NCBI RefSeq assembly: GCF_014196535.1
Contig: NZ_JACIDU010000007.1
Coordinates: forward strand, 173,050 to 237,049
Source of the DNA: Allorhizobium borbori
GTDB lineage: Bacteria > Pseudomonadota > Alphaproteobacteria > Rhizobiales > Rhizobiaceae
Direction of reading: 5' to 3'
Length of the DNA: 64,000 nt
Shown: in pieces, positions 8,114 through 15,548 of the stretch
Layout: every line of letters begins with the position of its first letter
Position numbering within the stretch: position 1 is the first letter of the stretch
Position numbers and translations under genes: made by a program
The notes under the pieces: generated by a model
Seen by the model: only the letters and a program-made list of their open reading frames with translations
Database searches by the model: none
Told to the model about the DNA's origin: nothing

Positions 8114-8767
8114 ATGACACGACGCATTGACGCGGCGGGCCTTTCGCACATCATGCAGTGGGAGGGAAAGCGCCTGACGTCCTATCGGGACGTGGCCGGA
8201 ATCTGGACGGTTGGCTTTGGCCATACCGACGCGGCAGGGCCTCCTAAGGTCTTCGCCGGAATGAAGATCACCGAAGAGCAAGCGGCTGAAATCCTGCGAT
8301 CCGACCTTGCCAAGTTTGAGGAGCGCGTCTCGCGGCTGGTCAAAGTGCCACTAACGGACAACCAGTTTTCCGTTCTCGTGTCCTTCGATTTCAACACCGG
8401 GTCGCTGCACAAATCAACGCTGCTGAAACGGCTCAACGCTGGCCAGTACGACGCTGTTCCTGGCGAGTTGATGAAGTGGGTCAACGCCGGCGGGAAGCGT
8501 GTTCAGGGCCTTGTGAACCGGCGTGCTGCTGAAGCGGGCCTTTGGGCCAAGGGTGAGTTCGTTTCGTCCAACACGGTTCCCGCCGCGCCGATTGCCTCTC
8601 CACTGCTGACGAAGGAGAACGTCTCGTGGGGTGCGGGCATCCTGTCCACCCTTGGGTTTTCCAGCGTCGGTCCCGGCCCGCTGCAATGGGCGCTGGCCGC
8701 CGTCCTTGTGGGCGCCTTTGCCATTGGAGCATTCTTCTTCATCAAGAGCCGGGTGAATCCATCATGA
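8114..8767 (+). CDS. Endolysin, GH24 (T4-type) lysozyme with C-terminal membrane segment
   Basis: A 217-residue protein that should cleave peptidoglycan glycan strands at lysis. The GH24 catalytic triad has T4 spacing: Glu17, Asp26 and Thr32, within WEGKRLTSYRD and IWTVGFGHT. The muramidase domain covers about residues 5-148 and ends in LVNRRAAEAGLW. A linker leads to a hydrophobic segment at about 188-208 (ALAAVLVGAFAIGAFFFI), so the enzyme may be membrane-anchored at its C-terminus, unlike T4 lysozyme. It overlaps the i-spanin gene by ATGA. No N-terminal signal-arrest-release segment is visible, so a holin is probably needed. Confidence 0.9.
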   Translation: MTRRIDAAGLSHIMQWEGKRLTSYRDVAGIWTVGFGHTDAAGPPKVFAGMKITEEQAAEILRSDLAKFEERVSRLVKVPLTDNQFSVLVSFDFNTGSLHKSTLLKRLNAGQYDAVPGELMKWVNAGGKRVQGLVNRRAAEAGLWAKGEFVSSNTVPAAPIASPLLTKENVSWGAGILSTLGFSSVGPGPLQWALAAVLVGAFAIGAFFFIKSRVNPS

Positions 8768-9051
8768 ACCCGCTGGCATGGCTCCAGATCGGTGCCGGTG
8801 CTGTTTCGGGCGCTATCCTATCAGCGCTGGTTATTGCACCTGTCTCCTATCTCAAGGGCGAAAGCGCCGCCACGGCGGAGGCAAAGACTGCCGCGCTGGA
8901 AACCACCATCGAACTCCTCAAAAGCCGGGAAATCACCAATGCGGAAATCTCTCATTCCGATGCTGCTGATCTGTGCCGCCATATCGGGCTGCTCGACAAC
9001 GACATCAACGAATGCATGCGCCGGATGGCAGAAGCTAACACCAAGCCTTGA
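8764..9051 (+). CDS. Inner-membrane spanin (Rz-like)
   Basis: A 95-residue protein with an N-terminal membrane helix (about residues 5-28, WLQIGAGAVSGAILSALVIA), then a helical, coiled-coil-prone domain (AATAEAKTAALETTIELLKS) and a tail containing two Cys (DLCRHI, NECMRR). This is the layout of an i-spanin, which spans the periplasm with an outer-membrane lipoprotein and fuses the membranes at the last step of lysis. Its start overlaps the endolysin stop (ATGA). The matching o-spanin lies inside it in another frame. Confidence 0.75.
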   Translation: MNPLAWLQIGAGAVSGAILSALVIAPVSYLKGESAATAEAKTAALETTIELLKSREITNAEISHSDAADLCRHIGLLDNDINECMRRMAEANTKP

Positions 9052-9145
9052 GACGGCGGTGTTCGTCACGATGAACGATCTTCAATTTGCCAACGGCGTT
9101 GCCTCCCACAATCTCCACGGAAGAAAAGAAGGATGCTGGAAATGA
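8939..9145 (+). CDS. Outer-membrane spanin lipoprotein (Rz1-like), overlapping the i-spanin
   Basis: A 68-residue lipoprotein read in a different frame within the last 113 nt of the i-spanin gene and continuing past it. MRKSLIPMLLICAAISGC is a lipoprotein signal with cleavage before Cys18. The mature part (ACAGWQKL, then ASHNLHGRKEGCW) has the CxGW and HN-x-G-x-GCW pattern I associate with o-spanins of rhizobial phages. Embedding of Rz1 in Rz is a classic arrangement. Its TGA overlaps the next gene's ATG. Confidence 0.75.
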   Translation: MRKSLIPMLLICAAISGCSTTTSTNACAGWQKLTPSLETAVFVTMNDLQFANGVASHNLHGRKEGCWK

Positions 9146-9468
9146 CCGCAACTGACGAACAGCGCGCACTGATCGATGCAATCACGAAGCACTTTGCTGT
9201 GGCTGAGGCAGGCCTGAACGATGCGGTCAAGGCGCTGCATCGGCTGGAGGTGGACAGCGAAGATGCGGCACGGCTGAAACTGGAAGGCGCGACCGGTTCG
9301 TTCGTCGTCAAGTTCCGCGCGGAAGTGCGCCAGCTTATCGGCCAGATCGGCGCCATCGAGGCACCGCTTTATGGCCTCCATGTCAAAGCGACCGCCATCG
9401 CTCGCAATACGGATGAAGCCTACAAGGCTCCCGATAACTACGTGACCCTTCTCGGCGGTGGCCGCTGA
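9142..9468 (+). CDS. Hypothetical helical phage protein
   Basis: A 108-residue protein. I prefer the ATG at 9142 because AAGAAGGA lies about 8 nt upstream and it overlaps the o-spanin stop as ATGA; the ATG at 9133 would fall inside that RBS. The protein is helical and charged, with no signal or membrane segment. It lies between spanin and small membrane proteins in the lysis block. No family is recognised. Confidence 0.55.
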   Translation: MTATDEQRALIDAITKHFAVAEAGLNDAVKALHRLEVDSEDAARLKLEGATGSFVVKFRAEVRQLIGQIGAIEAPLYGLHVKATAIARNTDEAYKAPDNYVTLLGGGR

Positions 9469-9998
9469 TGGAGTGGTATCACCTGGCTCTCCCAACATTG
9501 GCGCTTATTTCGGCCATAACGGCCCGGAGAACGCCACGCGCATGGCTGTGGGTGTCCGCCATCATGGCGGCATGGATTACGCCCGTGGTCTATCTCTACG
9601 TCGGCCAGCCTGACTTCCTGCCGTGGTATCCGCCGCAGCCGGGAATCTCCTTCCTCTGCGACGGGGCAGTCTACTGCCTGATCATCCACAATCACGAGGA
9701 ACGGTGGGAGCGCTGGGGCCTTGGCTCCATCTTCATGGCGTCCGCCACGGTCGATCTCATCCAGTGTTTCGGGGTTATGACCGGATACCCGCCACCGCTG
9801 GCCGGTCACTCATATGGCCTTGTTCTCGATGCGCTCAATGTCGCGGCTCTTCTCATCATCGGCGGCATAGGCATCGCAGACAGGTTGAAAGATGGCGGAT
9901 TTGATCTTTCTCACGCTTATAACCGCTATCTGGATCGGGCTGTCCGCTATGCCCACCAAAAGACGCACGCGCCGAAACCGTTCAGGAAGGTCTGGTGA
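9468..9998 (+). CDS. Multi-helix membrane protein, prophage lysis block
   Basis: A 176-residue protein with about four hydrophobic segments (near residues 5-18, 25-45, 83-105 and 120-138) and a basic C-terminus. It shares one base with the upstream stop (TGATG) and overlaps the next start in the same way. Its place between lysis genes would fit a holin-associated protein, but it is large for a holin and no family is recognised. Confidence 0.5.
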   Translation: MEWYHLALPTLALISAITARRTPRAWLWVSAIMAAWITPVVYLYVGQPDFLPWYPPQPGISFLCDGAVYCLIIHNHEERWERWGLGSIFMASATVDLIQCFGVMTGYPPPLAGHSYGLVLDALNVAALLIIGGIGIADRLKDGGFDLSHAYNRYLDRAVRYAHQKTHAPKPFRKVW

Positions 9999-10288
9999 TG
10001 GAAGGACCGGGAAATCCTGAAAACTACAGGTACGTCGGCGCAGCACTCGGGGCCGCTTCCGGCCTGATGTTCATCCGGCCAAAGTCCATCATGGATGCGG
10101 TCATTCGGCTTGTCTTCTCATTTGTCGCCGGCTCCATCCTTTATCTCGTGCTGCACGAATACATGGGTTGGCCACGCGATCCCGATCACATCGTGGCAGC
10201 GGCATGGATCGTCGGCTTTGCAAGCTGGCCTCTCGCTGGTGCCGCGCTCTCTGCCGTCAAATCTAGAATGGGGAAGGGGGACGCATGA
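9998..10288 (+). CDS. Small membrane protein, candidate holin
   Basis: A 96-residue protein with three hydrophobic stretches (about residues 12-26, 34-52 and 64-85) and a short basic tail, the size and topology of a class I holin. The ATG at 9998 overlaps the upstream stop, and the end overlaps the next start (ATGA). A GTG three bases upstream is less likely. A holin is expected because the endolysin lacks an export signal, and this is the best small candidate in the block. The assignment rests on topology and position only. Confidence 0.5.
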   Translation: MEGPGNPENYRYVGAALGAASGLMFIRPKSIMDAVIRLVFSFVAGSILYLVLHEYMGWPRDPDHIVAAAWIVGFASWPLAGAALSAVKSRMGKGDA

Positions 10289-10440
10289 CGATGTCTCTTT
10301 CGCTCGGGTTAAGCCTGACCGGCGTCCAAGCAAGCGGCAGCGCGCCGCCAGGATTCTCGTATATGATCGACAAAAACGGCGTCGTCATGCTCGACGCACG
10401 CGGCAACAAAATTCCGATGAGGGTTCGCAGCAATGGTTAA
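10285..10440 (+). CDS. Short phage protein (51 aa)
   Basis: A 51-residue ORF beginning MTMSLSLGLSLTG and containing MIDKNGVVMLDARGNKIPMR. Its ATG overlaps the stop of the candidate holin gene, and its end overlaps the start of the esterase gene by 8 nt, so it fills the operon with no gap. Rhizobial phages often carry such short proteins before tail genes, but no function is known to me. Confidence 0.55.
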   Translation: MTMSLSLGLSLTGVQASGSAPPGFSYMIDKNGVVMLDARGNKIPMRVRSNG

Positions 10441-11635
10441 TATGGCAATGCAATTTGGCGTGTTTGATACGCAGCTCAAGCCATTTCTTTACAATTTCCG
10501 CCCCGGCCTCGGCGGCAACATGCCACGTTGGTATCTGGCAAAAGCAAAGATGCGGGCAGAAGGCTATCGGCCACGTATTTTCTATGGCGGGACATCAAAG
10601 GTTATGGGGCTGGGCGCTGGAACAGCTCTGAGCGGCCAGCAGTTCGCCGCCGGCGCTGAACCATTCACGCGATCCCGCTATTTCGCTAAGATGCTCGAAG
10701 ATGCCGGCTTTCTGACAAACAGCCAATGCTTTTTTGGTGATAAGGGGCTATCGACCCTCCCGAACTTGATGGCATATGACGCGCGAATGGCTCGGTCCAG
10801 CACGGCATGGGCCACGGAACCTTCCATCACGTCGGTTGGTGGCCGCCCAATTCGAGGCACCGGCGCGGCGACCGAGACATTCACATTCACTCCTCTATCG
10901 ACCACGACCAACGACAAAATATTCTTGGTCTACATCGGCGGGTCCGGCGCCGGCACACTGCGCACGTCTGACGGTGGCGGCGTCATCGACACAACGTCGA
11001 CCTTTGATGCGGGCAATATCCTCAAGAGCAAGACAATCAACCTTTCCAGCCGTGGCACCGGAAAGGTTCTGACGTGGAACAGGCAGGAAGATACCCCGAA
11101 CCCTGTCTTCATTCAGGGTGCTATCGTTTACGACAGCCAGACGCCAGCGATCGACATCGTGAATATCGGCATTTCGGGCAGCACGACAGCGACGTGGAAA
11201 GGCGCCGGCCTTGGATACGCGATATTCCCGTCATTGCGATCTGTTGGCGGCGATCTCGGCATTTTCGGGATCATGACCAACGATATGGCGCTGGCGAACA
11301 ATGTGCCAGTGGCAACGTGGAAAACGAATATCAAGTCTATCATCACGCAATGGATGACGGATGCGACCAACACGCGCGTTCGTGACGCTGTGATCGAGAT
11401 CGAAAGCCTTTGCTCTACGGCGAGCTATGGCGATGCGGCCACGCAGGCCGCTTACGTGGCTGCGGCTTATGCCGTTGCCGACGAACTTGACATTCCTCTG
11501 GTCGATCTTTCCGCGCAGTTCGGGGGCTCGTATTCCGCCGCCAATGCATGGGGCGTCTTTGCCGATACGGCGCACGAGAATGCTCGCGGTAACGCCATGC
11601 AGGCACGGCTTTATGCTGACCTTCTGGCGGCATGA
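10433..11635 (+). CDS. SGNH/GDSL-type hydrolase, probable tail-associated esterase
   Basis: A 400-residue protein. The SGNH landmarks are visible in order: a nucleophile block FYGGTSKVMGLG in place of the usual GDSxTxG, a block III ND pair in GIMTNDMALAN, and the catalytic DxxH in FADTAHENARGN near the end. Between blocks I and III there is a beta-rich insertion of about 100 residues. Phage SGNH enzymes deacetylate host polysaccharides on tail spikes, so this may act on capsule or O-antigen. The Asp-to-Thr change beside the nucleophile is unusual and could weaken catalysis. RBS TGAGGG lies 9 nt upstream. It is the last gene of the late operon. Confidence 0.7.
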   Translation: MVNMAMQFGVFDTQLKPFLYNFRPGLGGNMPRWYLAKAKMRAEGYRPRIFYGGTSKVMGLGAGTALSGQQFAAGAEPFTRSRYFAKMLEDAGFLTNSQCFFGDKGLSTLPNLMAYDARMARSSTAWATEPSITSVGGRPIRGTGAATETFTFTPLSTTTNDKIFLVYIGGSGAGTLRTSDGGGVIDTTSTFDAGNILKSKTINLSSRGTGKVLTWNRQEDTPNPVFIQGAIVYDSQTPAIDIVNIGISGSTTATWKGAGLGYAIFPSLRSVGGDLGIFGIMTNDMALANNVPVATWKTNIKSIITQWMTDATNTRVRDAVIEIESLCSTASYGDAATQAAYVAAAYAVADELDIPLVDLSAQFGGSYSAANAWGVFADTAHENARGNAMQARLYADLLAA

Positions 11636-11875
11636 TTTGCTGCTTCACTGAAACAGTGTGTACAACGCTCGGCCTGCCTCAAGGGCTGCTGTGGCTACGG
11701 CCAAGAAAATGAATATGTAGGTCGGAAGATTGTGTCGGTGCATAGCCCAACATAGCGAGTCCATTGCCGGCATCACTACTACGTGAAAAGCGAGCCGCAT
11801 TGATTAAACAACCATAAGATGGTAATTTCTGGCACATTAGCACTCATCGAAAAATCTTATCTTTGGGGGGCTGCA
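11636..11875. other. Gene-poor gap between late operon and accessory genes
   Basis: About 240 nt without a convincing ORF on either strand. It is relatively AT-rich in its second half (near 11800-11860), which probably holds the promoter of the small gene at 11876. No repeat was seen. Confidence 0.4.
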
Positions 11876-12055
11876 ATGGCGGATAGTATCAAGCACATCA
11901 TGGACCAATTGGCGCTGGCGCGTGATCTGATCAAGCATGATGGAGCAGGCAAAGACCTGGCAATGCTCGCATATCTTATCGATATGGCAATCCTTGAAGC
12001 TCACGATGTGAAGGCCGGCGTACGAAGGTCAGTGCCTGCACGGGCACAAAAGTAG
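11876..12055 (+). CDS. Small hypothetical protein (59 aa)
   Basis: Starts MADSIKHIMDQLALARDL with RBS GGGGGG about 6 nt upstream, and is followed by a strong terminator. The protein is helical (LAMLAYLIDMAILEAHDVK) with no signal peptide. Homologue-like short proteins of this style are common on rhizobial phages and plasmids; role unknown to me. Confidence 0.55.
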   Translation: MADSIKHIMDQLALARDLIKHDGAGKDLAMLAYLIDMAILEAHDVKAGVRRSVPARAQK

Positions 12056-12083
12056 CGCCTGCTTCATCGCATAATCGGATGTA

Positions 12084-12120
12084 AAAAGCCCGCTGGATCG
12101 ATCCAGCGGGCTTCTTTTTT
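12084..12120. terminator. Bidirectional terminator
   Basis: A 28-bp perfect palindrome, 12086-12113, centred on GGATCGATCC, followed by TTTTTT on the plus strand and preceded by AAAAA, so it can work on both strands. It separates the plus-strand gene at 11876 from the minus-strand gene at 12126. Confidence 0.85.
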
Positions 12121-12125
12121 GCGTT

Positions 12126-12281
12126 TCATGTCTTGGTTGGGTGGATCAGGTCTGCCGGTCGATGTTCCCAGCAAAACCACCTCGGCGGTGCTTTCGGTGG
12201 GGGCGAAAACCCAAAGCCGCCCCAAGCCTTGCAACCAGCGTGCTCGCAGTAATGGTTCTCGTGGATCTGGTCGTCGCTCAT
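12126..12281 (-). CDS. Small Cys/His-rich phage protein (51 aa)
   Basis: Starts MSDDQIHENHYCEHAGC with GGGGG about 7 nt upstream. An adjacent ATG at 12284 is possible. The pattern C-x-H-x2-C (YCEHAGC), a GGFGF turn and FCWEHR resembles a tiny zinc-binding fold found in many small proteins of phages infecting Rhizobiales. No function is established that I know of. It ends against the bidirectional terminator. Confidence 0.65.
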   Translation of the reverse strand: MSDDQIHENHYCEHAGCKAWGGFGFSPPPKAPPRWFCWEHRPADLIHPTKT

Positions 12282-12384
12282 CATGTGCCCCCGTTGTCGC
12301 GCCAGTAGTGCTCTACCCGGAGCGCGGCAATAGCAAAAACAATGCGTCCTTGAAATCCGTATCTCGTGATGATACATATTGCGC

Positions 12385-12666
12385 ATGATCCGCTCATTCA
12401 GAGACAAGGTGACCGAGCAGGTCGCGCATGGGCAGAACCCAAAGGGCTTTCCCGCTGATTTGTTGAATGTGGCACGGCGCAAGCTGGTCATGCTCGATAA
12501 TGCCGCCGTTCTTGACGACTTGCGTGTGCCGCCTGCCAATCGGCTTGAGGCCCTGAAGGGTGACCGGGCTGGTCAGTATTCGATCCGCGTGAATGACCAG
12601 TTCCGGCTCTGCTTCCGCTGGGTTGATGGGAATGCGGAAGACGTTGAATTCGTCGATTACCACTGA
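12385..12666 (+). CDS. higB: HigB-type RelE-superfamily toxin
   Basis: A 93-residue protein beginning MIRSFRDKVTEQV. LNVARRKLVMLDNAAVLDDL, then PPANRLEALKGDRAGQYSIR and FRLCFRWVDGNAEDVEFVDY are hallmark phrases of the HigB/'killer' branch of RelE-fold ribosome-dependent mRNA interferases. An in-frame TTG at 12379 is a weaker start. The antitoxin gene follows 11 nt downstream, giving the toxin-first order typical of higBA. The pair would stabilise the prophage. Confidence 0.9.
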   Translation: MIRSFRDKVTEQVAHGQNPKGFPADLLNVARRKLVMLDNAAVLDDLRVPPANRLEALKGDRAGQYSIRVNDQFRLCFRWVDGNAEDVEFVDYH

Positions 12667-12677
12667 AGGAGATAGCC

Positions 12678-12968
12678 ATGACCCTGCTTGCTTTCGCTAT
12701 CCATCCCGGCGAAATACTCGATGAAGAGTTCTTGAAGCCGCTGAACATGAGCGCTGGCGCTCTGGCAAAGCGGCTTGATGTGCCGCGTACCCGTATTGAG
12801 CGGATCGTGAAGGGTGACACCGCCCTGACGGCTGATACGGCTCTGCGGCTCTCCGCCTTCTTCGGCAACACGCCTGAGTTCTGGCTGAACCTTCAGCGGA
12901 CCTACGATCTTGCCCAAGCGAGAAAGGTGCTCGATGTTTCGCACATTCGCCCGCTGGTGGCCGCTTGA
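12678..12968 (+). CDS. higA: HigA-type XRE-family antitoxin
   Basis: A 96-residue HTH protein: IHPGEILDEEFLKPL, then a helix-turn-helix (LAKRLDVPRTRIERIVKGDT) and LTADTALRLSAFFGNTPEFW, the standard HigA signature. It should bind and neutralise HigB and repress the operon. RBS GAAGGAGA lies about 7 nt before the ATG. Its stop codon overlaps the TTG start of the integrase gene (TTGA), so toxin, antitoxin and integrase are probably translated from one message. Confidence 0.9.
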   Translation: MTLLAFAIHPGEILDEEFLKPLNMSAGALAKRLDVPRTRIERIVKGDTALTADTALRLSAFFGNTPEFWLNLQRTYDLAQARKVLDVSHIRPLVAA

Positions 12969-14155
12969 GCGTCCGCAAGCGTGAATGGACCACGCCGAAA
13001 GGCGAGAAGAAAACCGCCTGGGTCGTCGATTACGTCGACACGCTCGGCAAGCGCCGGCTGAAAACATTCAAGCTAAAGAAGCTGGCGGATCAATTCGCCG
13101 CTACGGCCTCTGTGGAGGTCAGGGAAGGCGTTCACGTCGCGGATAGCGCATCGGTCACGGTAGAGAAGGCTGGCGCTCTGTGGATCGCGTCGGGCGAAAG
13201 CGCGGGCCTTGAGCGCTCGACCATCAATCAGCGCAAGAGCCACCTTGAAAACCATATCGTTCCGTTGATCGGCCAAACGCTGCTTTCCAAGCTGACGGTA
13301 CCTGTCGTGCGCGAGTTCGAGGACAAGATGCGCGGCGAGGGGCGGTCACCGATGATGGTGAAGAAGATCCTCACGTCGCTGGGCTCGATCCTTTCTGATG
13401 CTAGCGAACGTGGCCTTGCGGTTCGCAATCCGGTTCGGGACATTCGCAGCAGCCGCAAGGGGCGCGAGAGACGGCAGGAGAGGCGCCAGAAGAGCCGCGT
13501 TGAGGTTGGGATAGATATTCCCACCAAAGACGAGGTGAGGGCGCTCGTGGCCGCTCTGGAGCCCAATTGGCGGCCTTTGCTGATCACGGCGATCTTCACC
13601 GGCATGCGCTCATCAGAGCTTCGCGGTTTGCGGTGGAAGGACGTGGACTTTGACCGATTCGAAATCACGGTGAGCCAGCGCGCAGATGAGTTCCGTGAAA
13701 TAGGGGCACCGAAGTCCGAAGCCGGCAAGCGAACGATCCCCGTGCCGCCGGTGGTAATCAACACCCTGAAAGAACACAAGCTGAAGCACGGCAAGGCAAA
13801 GCTGGTTTTCGGCAATCCCGACGGTGAGCCCAGGTCGCACACGAACATCATCAACAAGGGACTGATTCCCGCCATGCTACGGGCCGGCGTGACGGTGGAC
13901 ACTGGCGACAAGGACAAGAACGGCAACCCCATCCTGAAGGCCAAGTACACAGGTCTGCACTCCCTGCGGCATTTCTATGCAAGCTGGTTGATTAACCGGA
14001 AGGAAGATGGCGGGCTCGGTCTGCCGTTGAAAATGGTTCAGGAACGGCTCGGCCATGCCTCGGTTGTGATGACGATGGACGTCTATGGACACCTGTTCCC
14101 AAGGCAGGATGACGGGACAGAACTGGCACAAGCGGCGAACATCCTGCTCAACTGA
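12965..14155 (+). CDS. int: Tyrosine recombinase, prophage integrase
   Basis: A 396-residue phage-type integrase. Residues 1-55 form an arm-binding-like domain, about 65-165 the SAM-like core-binding domain, and about 185-385 the catalytic domain. The catalytic residues are all present: Arg215 (TGMRSSELRGL), His332 and Arg335 (HSLRHFYASW), His364 (RLGHAS) and Tyr374 (MDVYGHLF). The TTG start overlaps the higA stop; no later Met gives the full N-terminal domain. A tRNA-Cys 3' fragment lies 60 nt downstream, the expected attachment site. Confidence 0.95.
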   Translation: MSVRKREWTTPKGEKKTAWVVDYVDTLGKRRLKTFKLKKLADQFAATASVEVREGVHVADSASVTVEKAGALWIASGESAGLERSTINQRKSHLENHIVPLIGQTLLSKLTVPVVREFEDKMRGEGRSPMMVKKILTSLGSILSDASERGLAVRNPVRDIRSSRKGRERRQERRQKSRVEVGIDIPTKDEVRALVAALEPNWRPLLITAIFTGMRSSELRGLRWKDVDFDRFEITVSQRADEFREIGAPKSEAGKRTIPVPPVVINTLKEHKLKHGKAKLVFGNPDGEPRSHTNIINKGLIPAMLRAGVTVDTGDKDKNGNPILKAKYTGLHSLRHFYASWLINRKEDGGLGLPLKMVQERLGHASVVMTMDVYGHLFPRQDDGTELAQAANILLN

Positions 14156-14215
14156 ACGCGACATGGTCGCGACAAGATGCCGAAAAGCGATTTAAAAACA
14201 ATAGTGGCTGGAAGC

Positions 14216-14259
14216 CTGCAAATCCTTGCACCCGAGTTCGATTCTCGGCGAGGCCTCCA
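14216..14259 (+). repeat. Prophage attachment half-site: 3' fragment of tRNA-Cys(GCA)
   Basis: From the anticodon loop CTGCAAA (anticodon GCA at 14218-14220) through the T-arm (CCGAG-TTCGATT-CTCGG, 14232-14248), the acceptor strand CGAGGCC and an encoded CCA (14257-14259), the sequence is the 3' half of a tRNA-Cys. Upstream of the loop the anticodon stem cannot pair with TCCTT, and no D-arm or 5' acceptor GGCCTCG is seen. This is what integration into a tRNA gene leaves at one junction; the intact tRNA should lie at the left prophage end. Confidence 0.85.
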
Positions 14260-14317
14260 ATTTCCCTTATTATTTTGACGTGACGCCAAGGTTCCCGGAA
14301 CTATCGTCTTGGTGCGC

Positions 14318-15289
14318 CTATTCGCAGGCTTTTTCGATGCGTTGCAGGGACTGGCTGATATTGGCGAGGTCGAACTCGGCGTAGATCAGGTTGCGGTCGC
14401 GCAATCTGAGGAAGAGGCCGGCATTGTCGGGAAGCTTCTTTAGGAAGGCAACTGCTTCGGCGGTGGACCATAAGCCAACTCCCGTGCCATCGTCGGCCGT
14501 GCGCCAGCGATAGGTGGCGACCTTGCCGTTGTCGATGCGCAGGGTGACTTCCGTGCGTTCGTCCCAGATGGCTGTGTCCGCACTGACAAAGAAGCTGATG
14601 GCGTCGTTTTCACAGCGCATCTTGAGGCGAGGGATGACCGGATTTTCACCGTTGGCGGCAGCAGGGCGGGGATCGAGCGTGGCCACGAGCGCAACATGCA
14701 CGCCCCCCTTCGCGACTTCTTCCGAAAAGTGCCAGCCATGGGGTGGTTCCGGAGGTGGAGTGTTCGGTGCGGCAGCGGTATGCGGTGCCGGGTCCTGCAG
14801 ATCGGCTGCGGCCGTGTCTCCCATGCGTGCAAGAAGTTCGCTGGTGCTCGAGGCTCCGTCCAGCGTCGCTATCCGCAGGAGCCGGTTATCGGGCAGGGAT
14901 AGTCGGGCGCAGTCCGATTCGCTGGCGGACAGGGCAAGGCTCAGCGCCATCTTCAAGCGCGGGAACAAGGCCTCGTCGGTCGTTACGGTTTCCACAGCCA
15001 GCGTATTTTCCGAAAGGCGCCGGATACGGTAGTTTTCGCCGGTCTGCGGAAAGTTCGAACTGAGCGGCGTATCCGCAATGAAAAGCGCACGGTCCCTGAT
15101 GCAAGCCGGCAGGGCACCGGCAACGAGGATGCTGTCGCCTTCCGACAGATCGGCCAACGCCACGCGGTGCAGGGCCTGCCGCAGGGCGGGCGTTTCGGAA
15201 TCAACGGCAAACTGCGCCAGCGCCGTGACCGGATGGCCAAGAACAAGCGCGGTCAACAGGGACAGGCATCTGGCGTACGGTTTCGTCAT
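14318..15289 (-). CDS. Exported protein with VasI-like C-terminal domain
   Basis: A 323-residue protein starting MTKPYARCLSLLTALVLG, a Sec signal peptide ending near ALAQ; RBS GAGGA precedes this ATG, whereas the longer frame to 15412 has no signal. About residues 25-170 form an unknown domain, and the C-terminal 110 residues (LKMRCENDAISFFVSADTAI, TEVTLRIDNGKVATYRW, AEFDLANISQSLQRIEKAC) match the pattern of VasI-type proteins linked to type VI secretion. No type VI genes are nearby, so it is probably a stand-alone periplasmic protein. First chromosomal gene after the attachment site. Confidence 0.6.
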   Translation of the reverse strand: MTKPYARCLSLLTALVLGHPVTALAQFAVDSETPALRQALHRVALADLSEGDSILVAGALPACIRDRALFIADTPLSSNFPQTGENYRIRRLSENTLAVETVTTDEALFPRLKMALSLALSASESDCARLSLPDNRLLRIATLDGASSTSELLARMGDTAAADLQDPAPHTAAAPNTPPPEPPHGWHFSEEVAKGGVHVALVATLDPRPAAANGENPVIPRLKMRCENDAISFFVSADTAIWDERTEVTLRIDNGKVATYRWRTADDGTGVGLWSTAEAVAFLKKLPDNAGLFLRLRDRNLIYAEFDLANISQSLQRIEKACE

Positions 15290-15548
15290 GCGGTCCTCGC
15301 GGGGTGGGCAGCCATGTGTAGCGGGTAGAATCACCGGGGTGCAACTGCAAACCGATGCCCATCCCCGATGAAGCCCAGGCGGGGTATGCAAGGGTGATGA
15401 CGTTCCGCCCATCGATTTTCGGGGATGCGGCTGAGGTCTGCCATGCTTTTTTGCGCGTCGCCGCGCGCCAGCCTTGAAAGCCTGCGCGTGCGCGATTAAG
15501 ACACGAGGTGAAAAGGCAACCCGGCTTTTGAGATTGGGGCGACAGGAT

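Larger units (their letters stand above)
1..14259. mobile_element. Right-hand end of an integrated prophage (partial)
   Basis: The stretch runs from inside a virion gene at the window edge to a tRNA-Cys 3' fragment. It holds ejection proteins, tail-fibre genes, endolysin, spanins, a tail esterase, a HigBA pair and a tyrosine integrase next to the tRNA fragment. Nearly all virion and lysis genes run on the plus strand with 1-14 nt overlaps, the usual packing of a late phage operon. Terminase, portal, capsid, repressor and the other attachment half must lie left of the window. The two large early proteins resemble the ejection proteins of short-tailed (P22-like) phages, but phage type is an inference. 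Confidence 0.9.
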
